64,000 nt of DNA, from assembly GCF_905171765.1 (NCBI RefSeq), contig NC_053398.1:48390323-48454322 (forward strand), read 5' to 3'. The stretch comes from Bufo bufo (lineage: Eukaryota > Chordata > Amphibia > Anura > Bufonidae). Of the stretch, positions 56,520 through 64,000 are shown piece by piece. Each line of letters opens with the position of its first letter. Within the stretch, counting starts at the first letter, position 1. A program made the position numbers and the translations under genes. The notes under the pieces are model-generated. The model did no database searches, was not told the origin of the DNA, and worked only from the letters and a program-made list of their open reading frames with translations.

Positions 56520-57282
56520 ATACTGCAATAATAATAAAAAAAACACCCTTTTTTGGCAATATCCTACATCTGGTGCCTTTGCAGCATTTGTCAGTGTGCA
56601 ATTTAAGCTAGAAATACAGCTATAATTTTCTGGGTTTTAAAAAACACCCTTTTTGGGCAATATATACAATTTTACAGCCCTTGCTGCATATGCACGTGTG
56701 AAATTCAATCGTTATATACTGCTGTCATTCTGTTATTAAAAAAAACACCCTTTTTAGGCAAAATACTTAATATTGCAGCCTTTGCTGCATTTGTGATTGT
56801 TAAAAACAAGCTTGAAATACTTCAAATTTCTGGCTTTGAAAAAACACCCATTTTTGGCAATAACCTTCATCTTGGGCCTCTGCCGCATTAGTCAGTGTGC
56901 AATTTAAGCTAGAAATACAGCTATAATTTTCTGGGTTTTAAAAAGCACCCTTTTTGGGCAAAAATCTTTAATTGCGGCCTAGTCTGCATCTGTATGTCTG
57001 AGATACACCCTTTAGATACTGTGGTTCTATTCTGCTATTAGAAAAACACCCATTTAGGGCAAAAAACGTAATTTTTCAGCCTTTGCTGCATATGTCATTG
57101 TGAGATACACCCTTTACATACTGTTGTTCTATTCTGCTATTAAAAAAACAGCCATTTAGGGCAAAAATCTTAAAATGCGGCCTAGTTTGCATCTGTACTT
57201 GTGAGATACACCCTTTAAATACTGTGGTTCTATTCTGCTATTAAAAAAACTGCCATTTAGGGCAAAAAACTTCAGCCTTTGC
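56520..57282 (+). repeat. About eight tandem units of 100 bp in hAT 2 leader
   Basis: The phrase aaaacacccttttt or aaacacccatttaggg recurs about every 100 bp (near 56542, 56646, 56747, 56840, 56944, 57045, 57146 and 57248), with gcagcctttgctgcat between. Units are 75-90 percent alike by eye. Not related to the 77-bp or 295-bp arrays of hAT 1. Confidence 0.75.
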
Positions 57283-59884
57283 TAGACAGTACGCCTTCTA
57301 CTGCCCACCACAGCAAGGGACTGAGCACACCATTGCCAGCTCCAAGGAGTTCCCTGGCATGGCAGTTCTTCAGACTATGTGCTGACGACAAGACACGAGT
57401 GGTTTGCATGCTGTGCAATCAGAGCCTGAAGCGATGCATAAACGTTCTCAACCTGAGCACAACCTGCATGACCAGGCATTTAAGTGCAAAGCACGAGCTG
57501 CAGTGGACTAGACACCTCAAAACCCAAGAAAGGTCTCTGGCTCCTTCTGCTTCCTCTTCTGCTGCAGTCTCGGCCTCTTCATCCATCTCTGGAGTGACAG
57601 TGCCACCTGCCACCCCGCAAACAAAGGATCTGCCAGCAACACTACCATTTGGGTCACCAAGCATCTCCACAATGTCCCACGGAAGCGTTCAGCTCTCCAT
57701 CTCCCAAACCCTGGAGCGGAAGAGGAAGTACCCCCCTACCCACCCGCGATCCCTGGCCCTGAATGCCAGCATTTCAAAATTACTGGCCTTTGAAATGCTG
57801 TCATTCCGTCTGGTGGAGACGGAGAGTTTTAAAAGCCTTATGGCGGTGGCTGTCCCACAGTACGTCGTGCCCAGCCACCACTACTTTTCCAGGCGTGCCA
57901 TCCCTTCCCTGCACAACCAAGTGGGGGACAAAATCAGGTGTGCACTGCGCAACGCCATCTGTGGCAAGGTGCACCTCACTACGGATACGTGGACTAGTAA
58001 GCACGGTCAGGGACGTTATATCTCCATAACAGCACACTGGGTAAATGCAGTGGCGGCTGGGCCTGAGGCGGATAGCAGTTTGCCGCATGTCCGTCCACCA
58101 CCGAGGATTGCATGGCGCATCAGTTTGCCTCCTATTGCTTCCTACTCCTACTCCGCTTCCTCATCCTCTACCGCCTCCTCATCCGGTCAGCGTAACACCT
58201 TCACCACCAACTTTAGCACAGCCAGGGGTAAACAACAGCAGGCAGTTTTAAAACGTATCTGTTTGGGGGAAAAAACCCACACCGCGCAGGAGCTGTGGAC
58301 GGGCCTTGAACAACAGACCGATGAGTGGTTTGTGCCAGTCAGCCTCAAGCCCGGCCTGGTGGTGCGCGAAAATGGGCGAAACCTCGTAGCAGCTCTGGGA
58401 CCAGCCGGTTTGACGCACATCCCTTGCCTGGCACATGTGCTGAATTTGGTGGTGCAGAGACTCCTTAAAAATTACCCTGATATGTCAGAGCTGCTGCATA
58501 AAGTGCGGGTGCCAGGGCTCTAGGCGTTCTCACCCTGCTGCTGCTCGCCTGTCAGGACTGCAGCGTAACTTCGGCCTTCCCGCTCACCGCCTCATTTGCA
58601 ACGTGCCCACAAGGTGGAACTCCACCTTGCACATGCTGGCCAGACTGTGCGAGCAGCAGCAGGCGATAGTGGAGTTTCAGCTGCAGCACGGGTGAGTCGC
58701 TCGGCGGAACAGCACCACTTCACCACCAATGACTGGGCCTCCATGCAAGACCTTTGTTCCTTGTTGCACTGTTTCGAGTACTCCACCAACATGGCCAGTG
58801 CCGATAACGCCGTTCTCAGCGTTACTATCCCTCTTCTATGCCTCCTTGAAAAAACGCTGCTGGCAATGATGGAGAGGATGTGGCACAGGAGGAGGAGGAG
58901 GAAGAGGGATCATTTCATAGGGTTTCCGGCCAGTCATTCACAAGTGGCTCCGAGGGTGGGTTCCTGCACCCACAAACACCAGTTACACAATTGTCCAGCC
59001 AGGGCACAATTCTGGAGGATGATGAGGTGGAGGATGAGGAGATGGAGGTGAAGGAACCATGCTCACAGCAGGGTGGCACCCAGACCAGCTCATGGCCATC
59101 ACTGGTGCGTGGCTGGGGGGTTTCAGAGGAGACAGACGATACACTTCGCACAGAGGACCTCTTTTTGTTGCCTCTGGGGGGCCTGGCACACATCAGCGAT
59201 TACATGCTGCAGTGTCTTCCCAACGGCCGCCGAGTTGCCCACATTCTAACTTGTGATGATTACTGGGTGGCCACGCTGCTGGATCCCCATTACAAGGACA
59301 ACGTACCATCCTTAATTCCCTCACTGGAGTGTGATCATAAGATGCGCGAGTAAAAGCGCACGCTGGTAGACGCGCTGCTGGTGGCATTCCCACCTGAAAG
59401 CGGGGGCACAGTGGAAGCACAAGGCGAAGGCAGAGGAGGAGGAAGAGGTCGCCAATGCAGCTGGGACACCGCCAGCACCTCAGAAGGCAGGGTTAGCATG
59501 GCCGAAATGTGGAAAAGCTTTGTCAGCACACCACAACAACCAGCACCACCAGCTGATATGGAACTTCTTAGCAGGAGGCAGCATTTCACCAACATGGTGG
59601 AGCAGTATGTGTGCACACGCCTACACGTACTGAATGACGGGTCTGCCCCCTTCAATTTCTGGGTCTCCAAATTTGGCACAAGGCCTGAGCTTGCCCTTTA
59701 CGCCTTGGAGGTGCTGGCCTGCCCTGCAGCCAGTGTATTATCTGAACGTGTGTTTAGCACGGCAGGGGGCGTTATCACAGATAAGCGCAGCCGCCTGTCC
59801 ACAGCCAATGTGGACAAGCTTACGTTCATTAAAATGAACCAGGCATGGATCCCACATGACTTGTCCGTACCTTGTGCAGAATAG
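57283..59884 (+). pseudogene. hAT transposase, copy 2, frameshifted
   Basis: Begins just before the BED finger (LAWQFFRLCADDKTRVVCML), so the first 260 residues or so found in copy 1 are missing and the 100-bp array takes their place. TTDTW is kept, but the second catalytic block reads RENGRN where copy 1 has CDNGRN, replacing the Asp. Frameshifts near 58515 and 58870, and a TAA at 59351-59353. The C-terminal dimerisation region is complete (VLSERVFSTAGG) and ends at 59884. Confidence 0.9.
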
Positions 59885-60169
59885 ACATGTATGCCGGCCT
59901 TAATCAGCCATTGTTATACTACAGCGCAATTGCTCATTCTTGTATTTTGGATATTTCACACTCTTTTGGAGTGTACCCTAATAAAAATAAAAATTAAAAC
60001 CAAAAACCAGTGTTGGCTACCTCGTCCTCCTCCACCGCTGCTTCCACCTACACCGCTACTTCCACCGCCTCCTCAAACTCCTACTCCATATGGACCTCCA
60101 ACTCATAAATCAAGTTTTGTTTATTTATTTGTACTTATTTTATTTTGACAGGGACTTACATTTCTAAAG

Positions 60170-61010
60170 TTCGTCTTTAATTGGCCCTTTCATTCTATCC
60201 TTCTGCTATAATAATTTGTCCCACATTTCTGCTTCATCCCATTGCAGCCATTGACCTCACTTGGATGAGGTCTCCCTTTCTCACGCTCCCTCTATGGCGT
60301 GGAACCCTGATTCGCCGATAACCGTGATCAACATGGTAGGCTCAGAAAAGAACATCGAAAGTTGATAGAGAAGATATCCGAATGGATCGTGGACGTCACA
60401 CGGAAGTGCGATCAGAGTCAACAAAGCGGCAGCAGTGCCTCTCCTGGCTAACGTTTCCAAATCCAAAATACCCCAGTGATATTCCCTATATTTTTTTATT
60501 AATCATTCAAATAACAGGGCATCTTAAGACTCATGTATTGTTATTTATCGTCACCACCTCCCCGAGTCTGGAATGGGTAATTGCCGCGCGCCCCCTCCTT
60601 TCCTTCAATTTTTCCGTTTTAATAGCTTCTCCCACATTTCCAATCGATCACAATTAAATTTCATCCATTGATCTCCCTTGGATGTGGTCTCTCTTTCTCA
60701 CGCTCCCTCTCGAGGAACCCTGATTCGCCGCTAACCGCGATCAACATGGTAGGCGCAGAAAAGAACATTGAAATTTGATAGAGCAGATATCCAATTGGAT
60801 CGTGAACATCACTGGGACGTGCGACATGGTGGGGCAATATGTTTTCACACGCCTACACGAACTGACTGATGGTTCTGCCCCCTGCAACTTCTGGGTCTCC
60901 AAATTGGGCACATGACCTGAGCTTGCCCTTTACGCCTTGGAGGTGCTGGCCTGGCCTGCAGCCAGTGTATTGTCTAAACGTGTGTTTAGCACGACTGGAG
61001 GGGGTTATCA
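60170..61010 (+). repeat. Duplicated 3' segment with a transposase fragment
   Basis: 60170-60420 is repeated at 60590-60830 (gaaccctgattcgccg, then ataaccgtgatcaacatggtagg). The second copy runs into 60830-61010, a degenerate duplicate of the transposase 3' coding sequence at 59600-59790 (gccctttacgccttggaggt). Confidence 0.75.
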
Positions 61011-61454
61011 CAGGTTATATTTCCCAATGTTTTGGCGTGGATCCTAATTTAAAAAAATATAAATAAATTTAAAACCAAAAAGCAGTCTAGGCTACCTCCT
61101 CCTCCTCCTCCACCGCCGCTTCCACCTTCACAGCCACATCCACCGCCTCCTCAACCTCCTACTCCATATGGACCTCGTCCTCCTAGATCAAGATTATTAT
61201 TTTTTCTTTTTACGTATTTTATGGTATTTAAATAATTTCCCTATCTACATTTGTTTGCAGAGCACTTGCCATGCTCTTAACCACATTTATATGCCATTTA
61301 CAGCCCTCTAACCCTTTCTATTACATTTCATTTTTACAGCCATTTTAGTGCTCAAAAGTGCTCTTCCTTATTGACTTCCATGGGGTTCGGGTTCGGGGTC
61401 AAGTTCGGGTCAAGTTTGGGTCCCAAACTTGAACTTTTTTGTGAAGTTCGGCCC

Positions 61455-62754
61455 ATTTTTATAGAGCAGGTTGTTACGGACGCGACAATACCAAATATTT
61501 GTTTGTTTCAGTTTTATATAATAAAGCATTTTTGAAAAAGAATATTTTGTAGTGTCTCCATATTCTGAAAGCCATAGTTTATTTAAATTTTTTGGGTGAC
61601 TGTCTTGTGAAGGGGCTCATTTCTTTCGGTATGAGATGATGGTTGGATTGGTACTATTTTAGGGTGCATATGACTTTTTGATCGCTTGGTATTGCACTTT
61701 TTGTGATGTAAGGTGACAAAAAATGACTTTTTTGACACTGTTTTATTTTAAAAAATTTACGTTGTTCATCTGAGGGGTTAGTTCATGTAATATTTTTATA
61801 AAGAAGGTTTTTACGGATGCGGCGATACCTAATATGTCAACTTTTTTTATTTACACTAATATCATTTTTGAAAAAAAAAAAAATCATGGTATAATGTCTC
61901 AATAGTCTGAGAGCCATAGTTTATTTTTCTTTTTTGGGCGATTGTCCTATGTAGGGGTTCATTTTTTGCGGGATGAGGTGACGGTTAGATTGGTACATTT
62001 TTGTGGGGCATACGCATTTTTGATTGCTTAGTGTTGCACTTTTAGTGATGTAAGTTGACAAAAAAAATTTTTTTTACACTGTTTTTATTTTTTTATGGTG
62101 TCTATCGGACAGGGTGGATCATGTGATATATTTATAGAGCCGGTCGTTACGGACGCGGAAATATCTAATATGTGTGTTTTTTCTTTTTTCTCTCTCTTTT
62201 TTTATTATAAAATTAGGGGAAAGGGGCATTTTTTCTTTTTTTTTAACTTGAAACTTTTTTTTTTATTGAAAACACTTTTTTTTACTTTTTTTTTAAACTT
62301 TATTTCTGTCCCACTCTGCAATGTATTACAATACATCTGTATTGTAATGCATTGCCTGTTAGTGTATGACACTGAGTCATACACTAACAGGTTGCCTAGG
62401 AGACCCAGCCTGAAGCTGGATCTCCTCTGCACAGCATCGGGCTGCCTTGTCACGCATCGAGTCCACGGCACAGCACCGCGGGGACTCGATTCGCTCCCTC
62501 AACTTCTATGTCGCGGTCAGCGCGGACAGCGGCATAGAAGGGGTTAATCCGCAGTGATCGCAGATACAGGGGGGTCACAGGACCCCCCTCGGCATTGTCA
62601 CAGGCACCCCATGATTTCAGCAGGCACCCCGTTCCGATCACCGCCCGCCGCGAGGCGGTGATCGGAAATACACAGGGCGTACCTGTACGCCCTGTGTCCT
62701 TAAGGACTCGGACATCAGGGCGTACAGGTACGCCCTGTGTCCATAAGAGGTTAA
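61455..62754 (+). repeat. Right piece of the TTAA-ended element
   Basis: AT-rich 340-bp units (cctaatatg-type blocks near 61485, 61825 and 62165), then a GC-rich subterminal part with hairpins: cctgttagtgtatgac with its complement around 62356-62392, and ttccgatcaccgcc with ggcggtgatcggaa near 62633-62668. A duplicated gggcgtacaggtacgccctg block precedes TTAA at 62751-62754. Confidence 0.7.
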
Positions 62755-63368
62755 GGACCAGGACATTTTAGAAACGCTTTTACTTATCCAAGCCACGACA
62801 GTGGTAAATTTGAGTCAAAATATTTCATTTTTATTTATAAAAAATACCACATTTACCAGAAATTTTGAAAAATTCGCAATTTTCTTAATTTCTATTTCTC
62901 TGCTTTTGTATGTGTATGTATACTTTTTTTTATTTATTTAAGTTTTACACAATAACAGCATTTTTGAAACCAAAAAAATCATGTTTTAGTGTCTCCATAT
63001 TCTGAGAGCCATAGTTTATTTTTTATTTTTTGGCGATTGTCCTTGGTAGGGTCTCATTTAATGCGATATGAGATGCTGGTTTGATTGGTACAATTTTGGG
63101 ATGTTTTTGACTTTTTGATCACTTGGTATTACACTTTTTGTGATGTAAGGTGACACAGTTTTTTTTTTTACGGTGTTCACCTGAGGGGTTAGTTCATGTG
63201 ATATTTTTATACAGCAAGTTATTACGCACGCGGCGATACCTAATATGTATACTTTTTTTATTTAAGTTTTACACAATAACAGCATTTTTTTAAACAAAAA
63301 AAAATCTAATTTTAGTGTCTCCATATTCTGAGATCCATAGTTTTTTATTTTTTGGGCAATTGTCTTAG
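62755..63368 (+). repeat. Partial second TTAA element
   Basis: Starts ggaccaggacattttag directly after TTAA and follows the left part of the 30797 element (cttttacttatcc), then one 340-bp-type unit (cctaatatgtatac near 63240). It ends where the palindromic element begins, without a right terminus. Confidence 0.6.
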
Positions 63369-64000
63369 GCCCCTTTCACACGGGCGAGTATTCCGCGCGG
63401 ATGCGATGCGTGAGGTGAACGCATTGCACCCGCACTGAATACCGACCTATTCATTTCTATGGGGCTGTTCACATGAGCGGTGATTTTCACGCATCACTTG
63501 TGCGTTGCGTGAAAATCGCAGCATGTTCTATAGAAGTGAATGGGGTTGCGTGAAAATCGCAAGCATCCGCAAGCAAGTGCGGATGCGGTGCGATTTTCAC
63601 GCATGGTTGCTAGGTGACAGTCTATTCACTGTATTATTTTCCCTTATAACATGGTTATAAGGGAAAATAATAGCATTCTGAATACAGAATGCATAGTAGG
63701 TGATCAATTGAGGGTTAAAAAAAAAATAAAAAAATAAACTCACCTCCTCCTCTTGTTCGCGTAGTTCCCGGTCTCTTCTTTACTTCTTTAATGATGAGCT
63801 GTGGACTAAAGGCCTGTTGGTGACGTCAGATCACATGATCCAATCACATGGTCCATCACCGTGGTGATGGACCATGTGATTGGAGCATGTGATCTGACGT
63901 CACCACAGGTCCTATCCGATAGTTCATCTTTTAAGAAGTAAAGAAGAGATCGGGAACTACGCGAACAAGAGGAGAAGGTGAGTTAATTTTATTTTATTTT
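63369..64000. mobile_element. Palindromic non-autonomous element, runs off the window
   Basis: Begins cccctttcacacgggcgag. Contains a 19-bp-arm palindrome around atg at 63651 (tattattttcccttataac and complement) and a second one at 63673-63692. From 63735 it folds on a centre near 63862: aactcacctcctcctcttg and tgttcgcgtagttcccg are mirrored by cgggaactacgcgaaca near 63950-63966. The far half lies outside. No gene. Confidence 0.6.

Larger units (their letters stand above)
55983..61454 (+). mobile_element. hAT DNA transposon 2, 3' end truncated
   Basis: The left end TAGGGTTGAACGAACC matches hAT 1. The right end stops at gaagttcggcc, about 43 bp short of the terminus seen in hAT 1, and no 8-bp duplication can be found. 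It sits in the TTAA-ended element. Leader, promoter hairpin and 3' region are homologous to hAT 1, but the leader array, the N-terminal coding part and the 3' array differ. Confidence 0.85.
30797..62754 (+). mobile_element. TTAA-ended element holding the nested stack
   Basis: The outermost element. Left end CCCCTTAAGGACC (TTAA at 30797-30800), right end AAGAGGTTAAGG (TTAA at 62751-62754). Its own sequence is only about 2.4 kb, in three pieces: 30797-31336, 55455-55982 and 61455-62754. An L1 and a hAT element account for the gaps. The pieces join naturally, for example ctgattttac to aaacgttgttaaccc across the L1. No transposase is visible. It shares the 340-bp subunit with the foldback element at 2513-7967. 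TTAA targets point to piggyBac or Kolobok types. Confidence 0.65.

Overview
The window looks like intergenic DNA from a large vertebrate genome, most probably an anuran amphibian. The inference rests on its repeat types: Ty3/gypsy chromoviruses, Tc1/mariner, hAT, CR1 and L1-type LINEs, long inverted-repeat elements ending in TTAA, and subunit-rich minisatellites. I see no host protein-coding gene, tRNA, rRNA, CRISPR or prokaryotic signal. Nearly all the open reading frames are transposon proteins or frames opened by tandem repeats. Species cannot be fixed from the sequence alone.

Layout. 1-8399: an old Ty3/gypsy element (gag, protease, RT, RNase H, then integrase tail and chromodomain), split by a foldback element with 1.6-kb inverted arms (2513-7967) that itself holds a retroposed insertion with a 14-bp target duplication (4300-5886). 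8400-10243: LTR remnant. 11379-13839: a Tc1-like element with a second, internally deleted Tc1 inside it. 15880-20240: a decayed CR1-type LINE interrupted by a solo LTR (16205-16868). 20241-23087: L1 relic and MITEs. 23088-25663: a non-autonomous hAT-like element carrying a 37/43-bp minisatellite. 26461-29020: a deleted Tc1 next to a complete Tc1 with an intact 340-aa transposase.

30797-62754 is a nested stack. A TTAA-ended element was hit by an L1 (31337-55446, 8-bp TSD). The L1 was hit by a hAT element (32960-51760, 8-bp TSD). Two LTR retrotransposons then landed in that hAT: a gypsy element (34468-39849, 660-bp LTRs, 5-bp TSD) and an unusual element (46618-51079, 908-bp LTRs, 4-bp TSD). 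A second hAT copy (55983-61454) hit the same TTAA-ended element. The end of the window holds another TTAA-element piece and a palindromic element that runs off the edge.

The most interesting object is the LTR retrotransposon at 46618-51079. Its LTRs differ at only 3 of 908 positions by eye. It has no recognisable gag-pol. Its single long reading frame encodes a 413-aa protein with a Y-box-type cold-shock domain, a PPxY motif and a C-terminal coiled coil. It looks like a recently mobile, trans-mobilised element that has captured a host nucleic-acid-binding domain, perhaps as a packaging protein. Other points of note are the intact Tc1 with 210-bp terminal repeats that look identical, an inverted L1 segment preserving the empty hAT target site, and hammerhead-ribozyme-like motifs in the 4300-5886 insertion. 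All boundaries, identities and domain calls were made by eye, without database searches.
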